NCBI GenBank assembly: GCA_054601695.1 | Contig: BAAHQB010000072.1 | Location: 310,001 to 374,000, forward strand | Length of the DNA: 64,000 nucleotides | Source: Amorphochlora amoebiformis | Taxonomy: Eukaryota; Cercozoa; Chlorarachniophyceae | Direction: 5' to 3' | Shown: positions 1 to 38,688 of the stretch, piece after piece | Layout: each line of letters starts with the position of its first letter | How positions within the stretch are numbered: position 1 is the stretch's first letter | Program-made: the position numbers and the translations under genes | Notes under the pieces: model-generated | Databases searched by the model: none | What the model was told of the DNA's origin: nothing | What the model saw: only the letters and a program-made list of their open reading frames with translations

Positions 1-40
1 TTAGGGTTAGGGTTAGGGTTAGGGTTAGGGTTAGGGTTAG
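1..40 (+). repeat. Perfect TTAGGG array at window start
   Basis: Six and a half uninterrupted TTAGGG units. On the plus strand a left chromosome end would read CCCTAA, so this array points the wrong way for a terminus at base 1. It is an interstitial array, an inverted fusion or an assembly artefact. Confidence 0.9.
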
Positions 41-72
41 CGTGAAAATGAGATTATTCTGCTGCAGTAGCC
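37..72 (-). CDS. Candidate terminal exon of the JmjC-TPR gene
   Basis: On the minus strand the acceptor ...ccctag is followed by GGC TAC TGC AGC and seven more codons, then TAA. This is phase 0, matching the phase-0 end of the exon at 874-938. The 36-nt exon would give an 11-residue tail and make a protein of 498 residues. The stop codon lies inside the first telomere-type array. Support is only the splice site, the phase and the stop; the true end could be outside the window. Confidence 0.3.
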   Translation of the reverse strand, partial: GYCSRIISFSR

Positions 73-164
73 CTAGGGCTGTTGACAGCCACACATATGG
101 GTTATACTGCTATTACTTTTCGTCATATCTTAAATATAGGTTAGGTTTAAGAGCTAGTTGTAAT

Positions 165-870
165 TGCATTAGGGTTAGGGTTACGGTTAGGGTTAAGGTT
201 AGGGTTGCGGTCAGGGATAGGATTAGGGTTAGGATTACGTTAGGGTTAGGGTTAAGGTTAGGGTTGAGAATTAGAGTTTGGGTTACCGTGGGTTTATAGA
301 GTTAGGGTTAAGGTTAGGGTTGGGTCAGGGTTAGGATTAGATTTAGCGTTACGGTGGGGCTTAGGGTTGGGGTTAGGATTCGGGTCGGGGTTGGAATTAG
401 GGTTAGGGTTAGGGTTAGGGTTCGAGTTAAGGTTACGGTTAAGGTTAGGATTAGGGTACGGTTACGGTTAGGGTTAGGGTTAGGGTTAGGGTTAGTTAGG
501 GTTAGGGTTAGGGTTAGGATCAGATGTCTTAGTCCTAGGACCATTGACCCGGTTAGGGTGTCGGGTTAGGGTTAGGGTGTCGGGTTAGGGTTAGGGTGTC
601 GGGCTAGGGTTAGGATCAGATTATTCAGCATGTCTTAGTCCTAGGATCATTGATTCGGTTAGGGTTAGGGTGTAGGGTTAGGGTGTCGGGTTAGGATCAG
701 ATTATTCAGGGTTAGGGTTAGGGTGTCGGGCTAGGGTTAGGGTTAGGGTTAGGGTTAGGGTTAGGGTCGGGTTAGGGTTAGGGTGTCGGGTTAGGGTTAG
801 AGCTAGGGTTAGGGTTAGGGTGTCGGGTTAGGGTTAGAGCTAGGGTTAGGGTTAGGGTTAGGGTTAGGGT
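165..870 (+). repeat. Degenerate TTAGGG array with GTGTCGGG variants, intronic
   Basis: TTAGGG units with many single-base variants (TTAAGG, TTACGG, TTAGGA) alternate with gtgtcgggttaggg units. Three copies of a non-telomeric element (517-552, 613-658, 693-708 truncated) are embedded. The array ends directly at the splice donor of the exon at 874. Confidence 0.9.
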
Positions 871-873
871 TAC

Positions 874-21957
<21,084 letters not shown>

Positions 21958-22206
21958 TTTTTTCGCGAGGGGGGGAGTGGACTTGGCCCGGGGGGGATCT
22001 CGTGGGGAGGTAGGTCACGGGGCCAAAGAGGACAACTGACAGATGGTTTTGACTAGAATTAATTTCCCGGATTTCCCGGGATCCCCAGATGTATTTCGGG
22101 TATTTGGTATCACCCGATACTAACCGATATTAATGTTTATCACCCGTCCTTCTCCGCCGAATCTCTGGTATTTCAGGGCTTACCCGGGATTTTCGGGATT
22201 GAAAAA
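21958..22206. promoter_or_regulatory. Bidirectional promoter region between genes A and B
   Basis: The two start codons (minus 21957, plus 22207) are 249 bp apart. The spacer has no TA microsatellite and is GC-balanced. It contains runs of seven G (near 21967 and 21990) and repeated CCCGG/CCCGGG motifs (tttcccgggatcccc near 22073, acccgggattttcggg near 22184). The gene B ATG has a good context (gaaaaaATGG), as does gene A (aaaaaaATGC). No TATA box or start site can be fixed from sequence alone. Confidence 0.6.
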
Positions 22207-23141
22207 ATGGAGACCGCGGAACCCGCGGAAGCCCTTTTGGTTGAAATTGCTGAAACTAAGAAGGTAATTAATACTCTTACCCTGAAGGGAAGCAGGAGGC
22301 GATATGATGGGAGGGGGCTATGAGTCAGAAAATGGATTTTGTAGGTGGTGGTTCGGGTTGGTTATTGATTGCTTTGGATAATCCTTCCCTCCACCCTATT
22401 TTCTCCTCATTCTTCTCCCCTCCCTCTCCTCAGAAGGAGCCAAAGAAGAAAAAGAAGAAGAAAAAAAAGAAAAAGAAAAAAGAGGTGGTCCTAAATTCTC
22501 CAACCGTCCCAGCGCCCACCCAACAGCTCCCTCCCTGGCCCTGACCGTATCTCTCTCTCCTAGCACTGACCATATCCCTCCCTAGCCCTGATCCTATCCC
22601 TCCCTGCCAAGATTAGCACTGAACTAACCCTAACTGTAAAATAACTCTAACTTCATCTGAGGGCTTGTATATCCTAGACACTCTCACAAGGCTAACCCTA
22701 CCTAACCACCCCAGGCTGGCATATCCCTCCCCTCTGCCTTAGATGTATTGGAAAATACAACCAGCGAGTTCTCTGAAGGTAGCTCTACCCTATCTCCAAT
22801 CATATTCGAATCTTCGCCTTGAACCCTACTCCCCCTAATTCGTTCGAAAGTAATCTAACCCACGCAACCCCAACTATCTACCCAAACCCTACGTGATAAA
22901 AAGTTTGCCTTTCAATCCTCCGCATTGATACGTGTATGTATATTTATGTAAGTACATATTAAAATATATACATATTATGTTCTTAAATATAAACATTTAT
23001 AAAATACACACACACATATATATATATGTGTATATATATGTGTATATGTATATAAAAATGATTTGTAAATGTATTATGAATACACATACATATATTATTT
23101 ATATATATATATATATATATAATATATGTATATATGTAAAC

Positions 23142-23188
<47 letters not shown>

Positions 23189-23850
23189 CCTTATATGTAT
23201 GCATGTAAATTATGTATTTGAATTTACATCTGCCAAAAAAAACATGCTTAGTGTACGTTTACACATAAATTAATACATAACAATTTTCATATTATGTTTC
23301 AATATGGATTTACATACATATATATATATATATACATACATAATACCTATATATATATATATATATATGTGTGTGTATGTATATATCTGAACACGTACGA
23401 ACACGACGTACGACCACGTTCATGAGACTATTCCGAAGCCAAGAGATTAACCCTAAACCCCTGTCAAAATATAGACAAGCCGAAGGCGGTGATTTCGTAT
23501 TTTGAGAAAGGGGAGGAGGAGGAAAAGAATGGACACAAGCTGAATGTAATACTCATATTTATATGTACACACAAAGATGTGCATATTTACGTATGTATAT
23601 TATATATATATTTTATATATATATATACATATATATATATGTGTGTATATATATATATATATATACATACACATACATATGTGTTTTTTAAACGTATATG
23701 CATTCTATAATATATACATATATACATATACATATATATATATACATATATTATATGTATACACAGTTACAGACAGTGTCACGCACATAAATACACATAA
23801 AAGTATATTATGCACACACACACATATATATATATATATCTATAAAATAT

Positions 23851-23910
<60 letters not shown>

Positions 23911-23976
23911 CGTAAATATTATATATATATATATATATATATATGTTACACATACATATGCATACATATCTTTATG

Positions 23977-24019
<43 letters not shown>

Positions 24020-24052
24020 TATATATATATATATATTATATGCATACATACA

Positions 24053-24110
<58 letters not shown>

Positions 24111-24263
24111 TATATTACATGAATGTATATGTATATATATATATGTACACACACATATATATATATATATATGTATATATAAATATATGAAAATATGTAT
24201 GTAAATATACATATATGTGGGTTCACAATGGGACTAGAAATACGACTTAATCTTAGAGTTACA

Positions 24264-24305
<42 letters not shown>

Positions 24306-24612
24306 ATATATATATATATATGCATAAATTTGTACAAATAATACATGTGTGTACGTGTATTACGCAGGTGGAACCTCAGAAGAATGCTGGGCCTTCGCTA
24401 CGTGAGGTATGCAAATGAATACATATAATTATACATACATACATATATATATATATATTTGTGTGTATGTATACATATAATATAATATTTATGAAATTAA
24501 ATTTATGGTGCGAAACCATGTCGCTTTCATCCAGGTGTAAGTCTCCTATAAATATACGTATATACAAGTATCCTATAAATATACGTATATACACATACAC
24601 ACACACACACAC

Positions 24613-24662
<50 letters not shown>

Positions 24663-24822
24663 TATAAATTGTATTACATTTCTTTTTATTAATTTATATC
24701 ATACTATATTAATATCTATTGTAATTACATTATATTATATTATAAGTATATTGTATTGTATCATGTCATATCATATCATATTGTTACATGAAATTATATC
24801 ATAATGTATCATATTTCAATTT

Positions 24823-24867
<45 letters not shown>

Positions 24868-24911
24868 ATGATATATAATATATATATATATATATGCGTG
24901 TAGGAAATACC

Positions 24912-24954
<43 letters not shown>

Positions 24955-25133
24955 ATGTATCATGAGCCTGTATTTATAACCTTATGTGTACATGTACATA
25001 CCAATACATATATACAAACCTTCATGTACTCATTTGTACATATTACATATGTATGTATATCTCCATAATTATGTTAATGTAATAGATATGCCCATATTTG
25101 CAGTGAGTTACACAAACACATATATTTATAATC

Positions 25134-25216
<83 letters not shown>

Positions 25217-25361
25217 ATATATATATATATATATGTAATAGTATACATTCATGCCTTCGTATATTATTAATATACGTAATTGCGTATAGATAAAAGCCCT
25301 CCAGGATGCGCAGGATCTCGCGCGCCTTAACAAGAAAAGAGGGTAAATTGTTATATGCATG

Positions 25362-25393
<32 letters not shown>

Positions 25394-25690
25394 CTAAATA
25401 TATATATATATATATACACTATAAAATACGCATATGTGTATATACGTACAAAGTAAATATGATATACGAAATATAAATACAATGTGTAAGTATGTACAAC
25501 ATAGGGAACGTAATTTATATTTTTACCCACATATGTCTATACCTCAGGAATGAAAAACTGATGACGTTTAGAGAGCGGGAGGCGAGAAAGCGGAGAAGAG
25601 GGCAGGTGTGCAGACGAACTAACACATAAACATGCATGCACGTTCAGAATATCAATGTGGGAGTGGGGAAGAAAGATGTGGGTGTATTTT

Positions 25691-25749
<59 letters not shown>

Positions 25750-25801
25750 ATATTATAAACATATGCATATACATGTTCAATGTATATATTCATATAATAT
25801 A

Positions 25802-25848
<47 letters not shown>

Positions 25849-26048
25849 ATATTTAAAAAAATATATACATTTTTATATTTATGTTTATGTATATATACAT
25901 TTATTAAAAATACATTATCTGTGTAAATTATATGTGTTATATAAATAAAAACATATACATATATCTTTATGTATGTATACATACTAGAATAACATAATTT
26001 GGGTAAATTATATGTATTATAGTTATATATTTTATAATTATTTACATC

Positions 26049-26082
<34 letters not shown>

Positions 26083-26317
26083 GCGACATATGTATGTATA
26101 ATACATAATTTGTATAGATATATATAATGCATATATATATGTATTTATATATGTATATATATATATACATGTACATATGTACACATAATGTACACATATA
26201 TAAGCCTTCATATATACATTTCTGCAGGTTAGCAGGAACGGAGCAGGGGGAAGCTACGTGGAGAACGAGAAGAGGTTGCTTCGGGAGATGAGTCGCTCAG
26301 ATTCTGTAAGATTGTAA
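22207..26317 (+). CDS. 160-residue basic, probably nuclear protein of unknown function, eight exons
   Basis: Exons: 22207-22263, 22434-22484, 22715-22778, 23475-23545, 24368-24406, 25290-25342, 25548-25605, 26228-26317. Total 483 nt, ending in TAA. The start [19 protein letters not shown] has a strong ATG context. Exon 2 encodes thirteen Lys in a row (residues 23-35). Exon 3 gives [18 protein letters not shown] and exon 4 [17 protein letters not shown]. Exons 6-8 give a charged helix ([27 protein letters not shown]) and a conserved-looking end, [13 protein letters not shown]. All junctions are in phase and most have canonical sites (acceptor ctctcctcag at 22433). I do not recognise the family; the poly-Lys and Arg-rich segments suggest a nuclear RNA- or DNA-associated protein, which is inference. 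Confidence 0.85.
24543..24592. repeat. 26-bp tandem duplication
   Basis: tcctataaatatacgtatat occurs twice in direct succession. Confidence 0.8.
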
Positions 26318-26687
26318 TTTAGGATGCCGGTTGTATGTGTAACAAGGTCATAATCGATATCAACAATTCGTCTCACTTGCTAAACTTGTACTAGTTGCTA
26401 ATTCCAGCTAGTCTAGTTGTAATCTAGGTAATTGTCAGTCACCGGATGCATATGTCTGCTTATAGTCCACTAGTCATTACTAGATTCTAGAGATTATACT
26501 CGGACATGACATGACCGTTGAAGAAAACTTAAAAAACTTGATAAAGGATAACACTTGGATACTCAGTAAGACTAGTAAGATGTAGTCATATGCATATGAT
26601 ATCCTATCCGGAATCGATGTCTCTAGTACGTAGACACATGGTTTATGATGTAACTATTCCATCGATAATTCAAGCTAGTGATTAAAT
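26318..26687. other. Convergent spacer between genes B and C, palindrome-rich
   Basis: This 370-bp stretch lies between the stop codons of two convergent genes. It lacks the TA arrays that fill the rest of the window. Instead it is packed with self-complementary tetramers, above all CTAG (about ten, e.g. actagttg, gctagtctag, cactagtc, tctagag, ctctagtac) plus CATATG and ATCGAT. It must hold both 3' ends; no clear polyadenylation signal is assigned. Confidence 0.5.
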
Positions 26688-30276
<3,589 letters not shown>

Positions 30277-30350
30277 TCTCTCGCTTCCCAAGTGTCTTAA
30301 ATATTTTCAAATTGTAGGTAATCCACAAGCTAGATAGGGGTGGTGCGGGT
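30277..30350. promoter_or_regulatory. Short divergent promoter region between genes C and D (tentative)
   Basis: If the ATGs at 30276 (minus) and 30351 (plus) are right, only 74 bp separate them. Regulatory sequence may extend into the first intron of D, where a near-perfect inverted repeat gggatcccccgggatccc lies at 30420-30437. The same CCCGGG core is seen in the A/B region. Confidence 0.3.
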
Positions 30351-30740
30351 ATGGAAGCAGAAAAGCGGGACAGCTTCCTTTCTCCATCGCGGTGGTACAA
30401 AAAGTACCGGTGTTCGCTGGGATCCCCCGGGATCCCGAATCAAATTTTCGGTCCTAAAGCCGGAATGGTGGGCTAGTGAAATCACTAAAAGTGTCGGAAT
30501 GGGATCAGTCTATGTATAGGTTTGACGATTTTGAATCTATTTCGGGTGTCCCGAAGCGGGCGCTCAAAAGGCCACGTTACGCAGCCTCCAGATCTTATCC
30601 CTCAGCAGAGCCCTGTCCAAAGCAAGGTATTTGTTCATGCCTGATATTAAAACAAAAAAGAAGGAACGTCGTTTCCAGAAGGAAGGACCAACCACGTATT
30701 TTGGATTTTCCACCGTGAACCTAATGAACGGTGTACTTAG
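30351..30740 (+). CDS. Tentative small gene, three exons, ~75 residues
   Basis: Exons 30351-30409, 30520-30626 and 30679-30740 total 228 nt and end in TAG. The first reads MEAEKRDSFLSPSRWYKKY, joined in phase (CG plus G gives Arg) to FDDFESISGVPKRALKRPRY, then EGRTNHVFWIFH. A competing plus-strand frame from about 30544 to the TGA at 30780 is also open (contains SLSRALSKARYLF and YFGFSTVNLMNGVL). It may be the true last exon with a different splice site. The region is GC-balanced and repeat-free, so coding is likely, but the exact frame is not settled. No family recognised. Confidence 0.4.
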
Positions 30741-30780
30741 GAGGTCTGTTCAAGCTTTGTTCCTGACAGACCCCCGTTGA

Positions 30781-30989
30781 GAAGAAAGACCACAAGGGGA
30801 GTGCACCGGGTTGGGTTGGAGGCAGAGCGATAGATCAGGGGGGGAATGGGAATGTTTTCCCAGAGTCAAGATGGAGACTAGGGTGAAATTGTCTATCTTA
30901 TACGCTCTTCATTTCGAACATTTTTGCACATAAACATCAAAACGCACATATTCATAGAGATTTGTACACACTTTATTAACATAAATTCA

Positions 30990-31045
<56 letters not shown>

Positions 31046-31070
31046 CATACGTATGTGAGTGTATTTATAC

Positions 31071-31102
<32 letters not shown>

Positions 31103-31139
31103 ATAAATGTGAGTTTAGTTATACATATGTATACACACA

Positions 31140-31188
<49 letters not shown>

Positions 31189-31197
31189 AAATACACT

Positions 31198-31242
<45 letters not shown>

Positions 31243-31279
31243 CACATGTATATAATTATATACAGATGTACACATACAC

Positions 31280-31323
<44 letters not shown>

Positions 31324-31366
31324 CACACACACACAAATATTTATATAAAAATATACTTTTAAATAT

Positions 31367-31416
<50 letters not shown>

Positions 31417-31443
31417 TATATAATATATGTATAATGAAATATA

Positions 31444-31496
<53 letters not shown>

Positions 31497-31579
31497 ATAC
31501 ACTATATGTGTGAGTGTTTTCCTAAATGCATATTTTTATCACACACACACATATATATGCATATATATACATGTATGTG

Positions 31580-31627
<48 letters not shown>

Positions 31628-32079
31628 TATATATATTATGTATGTATATATATACGATATATAATATATATTTATCTATTTATATATATATATATGTATA
31701 TATATATATGTGCATTTGTAATATTTGTACATATTGTGTATGTTTGAATAAATGATGTAAATGTATATATATATATATATATATATATAAATGTTACATA
31801 TCTATCCATACATATGGTTGATGTATATAAAAGCATAAGTATGTACAAATATAGAAATATGCATATTATACATAATATACTGATATATTTCACGTATTCA
31901 TATATACAAATATAGATCTATGCATATTGTACATAAAATATACGTACATATTTCACACATGTACATGCATACAAATGTGTATATCTTATATTTATACAAT
32001 ATATATTATATATATATATATATACATATATATATCATACATATATATACATATATACATATATATACATATATATATA

Positions 32080-32139
<60 letters not shown>

Positions 32140-32184
32140 TATATATATATATATATATATATGCGTGTGTATAATGAAAGAACA

Positions 32185-32240
<56 letters not shown>

Positions 32241-32628
32241 ATATACATATATATATACGTATAATGTAAGTATATAATATATATATATATATATATGTAT
32301 GTATATGTATGAAAGCGTGTGTAATATATACGCGCATATATATACAAATATATATACATATATAACATATATATTATATATATATATATACATATATACA
32401 TACATAGAAATATATCTAATATATACGTTTATAAACACATTTACATTCTGAAAATTACCATTTTTATCCCTCACATCCTTGTTTCATTGGATTCGGTCAT
32501 AATTTCCTCGTGTTTGAATCCTAGCCCAACCCTGATCCAAACCTACACCACAGCCAAAACGAAACACCCCGGAGACATCCAAATTGCCTAATCCTCGCCC
32601 TAGCTCAAACCTAAACCCAATTACCGTC
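30781..32628. other. Intergenic region between genes D and E
   Basis: From 30781 to ~30960 the sequence is base-balanced without a clear exon. From ~30990 to ~32430 it is almost entirely TA/AT microsatellite with short CA/TG stretches. From ~32440 to 32628 it is base-balanced again and contains loose CCTAA-like words. I see no supportable gene here. Confidence 0.5.
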
Positions 32629-32863
32629 ATGGATCCGAGTGTGGGTGACGGGCTGGCACAAAGCAGCAAAACGCAAACAGATAACCCAAACAACGCTATG
32701 TGGTGGACGAAAGGTGATAGCACAAATAACGTGCGTGTGTGCGTGTGTGCGTGTGTGCGTACGTAGATATGCACTTGTGTAAGTTATTGTACTATATGTT
32801 CAAATTATGCGGATATTATTGCTACTCACCATACCTATAATATGTGTGTAACGTATATGCATA

Positions 32864-32909
<46 letters not shown>

Positions 32910-32931
32910 GCACACATAACTTATATATAAT

Positions 32932-32968
<37 letters not shown>

Positions 32969-32975
32969 AATATTA

Positions 32976-33037
<62 letters not shown>

Positions 33038-33165
33038 GCATACATAAGTTAAATAACACAAAAAACATATATATATTTATATATAATGTACAACGTATAA
33101 TATATACAATATATATATATATATATATGCATAGACATATGTATATATATATATATGCATATATT

Positions 33166-33210
<45 letters not shown>

Positions 33211-33562
33211 ATACATACATATAAATATAAATGTATATATATATATACATGTACATACATATATAATATGTACATATACATATATATATATAATATTATG
33301 TATATATATATAAAATATATATATATATATATAACATTTCACCGGAAGCTTTAGCTACAGGTAGATAGAAGATAGCACAACAAGGAATAGAGATAATCAA
33401 CACACTAGACGCCCACATGCCACGTGGCCAGGACACCGTATGACCACGTGCGTACCCTGACTCACCCAAGCAAATTAATGAAAATGAAAGTGATCTAATT
33501 CAAAGAGGTCGACCAAATCATAGACAACCAGTGATATGTCATACCGCTGCGCTGACAATATT

Positions 33563-33612
<50 letters not shown>

Positions 33613-34090
33613 ACATATATATATATATATATACACCTATATATAAATATATTTATATGTGTATGTGTATATATATATTATATATGAATGATATACAAAT
33701 ATATTTTATTGTTATTATGTGTACATATGTTTGGAGTACAGTCTATATATTACTTGGAAACACACATGTATATATATACACATATATAATATATAATTAT
33801 ATATATATATATATGCATATATATATATATACACACATATTAATATTAAGATGTATATGTAATATTTACATCTATCCAATATAAACACACGAATTCTCTT
33901 AGAAGAGCTAAAGCAAGACTGGAAAATGAGAAGGGAGCGGCTGATGAGGATGCACCAGTAATCAAAACCGGAAATTCTTAAAAAGCTCTCACTCTTTCTG
34001 TCTTCTCTGTCTTGTGGGTCTGATATATGTCTGCGTTGCGTTTTGTGTGTCTCTGTGCGTTGCTATCGTGCTCTATACTTTCCGTCAGTG

Positions 34091-34175
<85 letters not shown>

Positions 34176-34290
34176 GTGTGTGTGTATGTAAACATATGTG
34201 TGTGTGTACATGTATATATATATATATATATATTTCTATGTATATTTATAGATACATATGTATATATATATATATGTATGTATATATATA

Positions 34291-34328
<38 letters not shown>

Positions 34329-34399
34329 GTATATATATATATATGTATATATAGATATAGATAGATATATACATCTACGTACATCTCTCTCTCTCTATA

Positions 34400-34434
<35 letters not shown>

Positions 34435-34468
34435 AGTATATTTCTCTCTCTCTATATATATATCTTTC

Positions 34469-34502
<34 letters not shown>

Positions 34503-34670
34503 TTTCTTTTTATATATATATATATATAATATATATATATGTGTGTGTGTGTGTGTATATCTCTACATATATATTTACATATGTATATATATATATATAT
34601 ATTATATTTATATTTATATATATAAATTTCCATATGTATATATTTATACATATATATAGATATGTATTTC

Positions 34671-34712
<42 letters not shown>

Positions 34713-35141
34713 ATTATAGCGAACCTGGGCTCTTTTCCTGCGAAAAACTGCCTCCCTCTCCCAAGAAAAAAACCATGGTGATACACGAATAATAATTTTA
34801 TACATACATTTGTGCACCATTCTCAAGGTATACATAATAATGGACATGGTGCACATATATCTATATTACACTAACTCAGATTTATATCTACATATATATA
34901 TATAGTAAATATATGTGATTTACCTACATATATGCTATATCATAAATTCAGATGAGGTCGCTTCACAAGAAAAGCATTCGTAGCACTAGATCTGGGGTAG
35001 TATTAACTTATAATAACTCTCAATCACTCAAAGTATCTAAAAACTTGAACTTTTTTGTTCAGGGCACAATAGCGCCAGGCGGAAAGGTAATCTAACAATA
35101 CAAATCCTGCAAACATTCAATGTTCTAACACGTATGTATCT

Positions 35142-35195
<54 letters not shown>

Positions 35196-35342
35196 GTATG
35201 TAAGACATGTATAAATATTATATTCTTATACATACATATTGAATGGAAGTGTAAATCTATACTTTCATATATATATAGATAATATACATATATATATATA
35301 TATATGTATAATATATAATATACATATATATATTTATGTATG

Positions 35343-35381
<39 letters not shown>

Positions 35382-35526
35382 GTATATTTGTATACATTTA
35401 TAATATTATATGTATATATATATATGTACATATATATATATATAGTATAATATATATATACATATGTATATGTAAATTTAGACTTACGTCCATAAAAACA
35501 TTCATATATACCCAACATATATACAC

Positions 35527-35567
<41 letters not shown>

Positions 35568-35579
35568 TATAAATATATA

Positions 35580-35661
<82 letters not shown>

Positions 35662-35735
35662 TTTATATCTATATTTTATATCCTACGCATGCATATGCTT
35701 ACATATATATAATTATATAATATATATATATATAT

Positions 35736-35807
<72 letters not shown>

Positions 35808-35847
35808 CATGTGTATATATATTATATATAATATATATACATATATG

Positions 35848-35884
<37 letters not shown>

Positions 35885-35885
35885 G

Positions 35886-35918
<33 letters not shown>

Positions 35919-36077
35919 TTAATATAAACCATGCAAAAGACTTTCCACACGTAGTATTTTCTGGAAGTCCATGTAAAATCCAAAATCAAAAGTTGTTTAC
36001 AGGACAGCTGTTTTTCGTGTTGCTTTTGTTGGAAAAGCGACGAAAAAAGAGACCGGCGAGCGGAATCGGACTCGTAA
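32629..36077 (+). CDS. 113-residue basic protein with Cys-rich C-terminus, six exons
   Basis: Exons: 32629-32713, 33903-33957, 34720-34777, 34952-34996, 35063-35086, 36003-36077. Total 342 nt, stop TAA. The ATG at 32629 is followed by G (gtcATGG). The phase chain selects one frame in each exon: MWWTK plus [56 protein letters not shown], then [18 protein letters not shown]92, C95, C96 and C98 form a tight cluster near the end that could be lipidated or bind metal; this is inference. Exon 2 is also open in another frame ([11 protein letters not shown]), but that frame does not join its neighbours. Family not recognised. Confidence 0.65.
33340..33560. other. Base-balanced intronic island of gene E
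   Basis: Between exons 32713 and 33903. Contains gcccacatgccacgtggcc and a minus-strand acceptor-like tract, but no exon on the plus strand fits the phase. Nothing further supported. Confidence 0.4.
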
Positions 36078-36386
36078 AAGTGAGGCCGCCCCGCCCCGCC
36101 CCGCCCTGCAGCATCCGATCCACAAGAGCCATTGTCTATCTATTCCCGAAAACCAACAGATGATATCCGAAAACACTGTTTGCCTTGATTTACGCGATCC
36201 ACGTTCGTGAAAACACATTAATCAATGCCAGGCTTCCAAATATATGACACAATCGTGTATGTATACCAATCACACTTACACATACATGCATTTTTACGCA
36301 TACGAACACACACACACGTATATATTAATTCACAAGCTAGAAATGCCGTACGGCTATGTACACATCACCATACAGTAAACTATATT

Positions 36387-36424
<38 letters not shown>

Positions 36425-37228
36425 TATATATATATTATATATTTGAAGTTGCAACATACAAATAATCACATAATAGTATATATACATATGATATGATATA
36501 CGTTTTCATGATCAGTGGCGTGAGGCGAGCAGCTGCAGTGCCTTGAGCTAGATGACGATAAATTACCACCATATAAGTTCTATATCATCTAGATCATATG
36601 TATCTAGTGTATACTGCGACAATGATTATGCGTACTATCGTGCTCTAGGTGCTGAGTATGTCATTCGGTATGTACGTCATGACTCATGACTCATGATACG
36701 TACGTACCAACACATACATACTGTATGATACACTACGGTCAGTCAGTATACGTACGTATGTATGTAGGAATAAGTATACGTACGTATGTCTAGATGTATG
36801 TAGAAATACGTATACGTATACGTAGCACAACTAGCTGCACAAGTACTGGTGTATGTAAGGCGTACGTATACATTACATACATATACGTACACATCACACT
36901 GTCATCAATATCAATTCAATGCGCGGAATTCATCGGATCCGGATAATGAGAATGTCACAATGACCTGCAAGATACCGATCGAATAGTGCATACGTACGTA
37001 TCACTGGGTGCTCTGATACTCCGGTAAGTACTACACTTCAACTGTTTACTAGCTAATGCGAGTAGCTTACGTGGCCAGTGCAATTACAATAATTTACGTT
37101 AATCAATTTGGACTCGGCATGATGATCTCATGAAATGATCAGCAGTGATCATAAGGGAAGTAATATGTACTACTAGTACCACTAGTGTATTTAGGTACAT
37201 ATACATATATTTGTATATATATGTATCT

Positions 37229-37268
<40 letters not shown>

Positions 37269-37276
37269 TATATCTA

Positions 37277-37342
<66 letters not shown>

Positions 37343-37376
37343 TATATATATATATACATACATATATATATATATA

Positions 37377-37427
<51 letters not shown>

Positions 37428-37532
37428 TGTATGACATATATACATATATATTAGACTAAATATATATCTATATATATGTGTGTATAATCTAGATAATATA
37501 TTAACTTATATATATAAATATATACATATATG

Positions 37533-37572
<40 letters not shown>

Positions 37573-37573
37573 T

Positions 37574-37615
<42 letters not shown>

Positions 37616-37697
37616 CATATATATAATATCATGATACTACAGTATGATATGTAACGTATGTTATATATATTTTATATTTATGATATATATATAAATA

Positions 37698-37746
<49 letters not shown>

Positions 37747-37829
37747 AGTAGGGTCAAGAGGGTGGGTGCACCATGATATCTAATTAACAAGGAAATAAAC
37801 ATGATTTTAGTCGTGAAGGCTACAAATTA
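36078..37829. other. Convergent spacer between genes E and F
   Basis: Just after gene E lies a short GC-box-like run (three CCGCCCC-type units, 36083-36107). From ~36500 to ~37200 the sequence is rich in self-complementary words: tacgtacgtatg, catgactcatgactcatg, cgtatacgtatacg, tagtaccactagt. From ~37200 to 37740 TA microsatellite dominates. No gene supported. Confidence 0.5.
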
Positions 37830-38209
37830 TTACACTCGATGCATGCAAGCCTCGCCGCGGCAAATAGCTGGTCTTTCTGATCTACTAATGATCCCCATTA
37901 TACTGCGGACGGCAGGAACGACTACCAATGAAAATAATACACAACTTACGACCTTGGCACTAATCTATGGAGACTCTGATCTGACTTCACCTTATCTAGA
38001 TTATCTATCGTAATTTTCCTATGAGTAAAAGGTTGGCTGGTTGGATTTTCTTCCACCGGGTTCTTAAAGAAGAGCGAAGGATTTAAAACGAACAAATAAA
38101 AAAAAAAGAAGTAACATTCTACTAAAGTCATTGTACTAAGAAAATAGAAGTGTTAAAGGGGATGAGTTGTTACGTGGTGACGAGGAATCAATGCAAATCG
38201 TATACGCAT
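37830..38209 (-). CDS. Candidate 72-residue protein, three exons
   Basis: Exons in coding order: 38174-38209, 37953-38062, 37830-37902. Total 219 nt with stop TAA. Start MRIRFALIPRHH; exon 2 NPVEENPTSQPFTHRKITID followed by NLDKVKSDQSLHRLVP; exon 3 after the joined Ser reads IMGIISRSERPAICRG and ends MHRV. The second exon has a good pyrimidine-rich acceptor (cgctcttctttaag), and the third follows cgtccgcag. The upstream end is uncertain; the frame stays open before the ATG, so the first exon may extend. No family recognised. A 70-codon plus-strand ORF over the same place is taken as its shadow. Confidence 0.5.
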
Positions 38210-38545
38210 GCGAGATGATATCGAAGCTCGGGGTTACAGTGTCTGGATGAACATATATATATATATATATATACATATATAGGTATCCATATATTTATAC
38301 TTACATTTACATGTACATATATATATATATATATATTAATATATTAATATATGCACATGTATGTAAATGTGTATCTATGTACTTTCATACATATTGAATA
38401 CATATCTAATCTATATAGAGTATATATATATACACATATACATACACACACACACATTACATATATACACATATATACACACACATATACATTTACACAC
38501 ATATGCATTTGCACACTGGGTATATGTACCCGTATTATATCCATA

Positions 38546-38585
<40 letters not shown>

Positions 38586-38618
38586 GTGTATATATATATA
38601 TGTATATAGGTATGTATC

Positions 38619-38652
<34 letters not shown>

Positions 38653-38654
38653 AG

Positions 38655-38688
<34 letters not shown>

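Noticed and set aside
37801-38013. 70-codon ORF on the plus strand starting ATGATTTTAGTC
   Set aside because: The minus strand has two exons here with good splice sites, matching phases and a stop; the plus ORF is most simply their shadow. A small intronless gene cannot be fully excluded.
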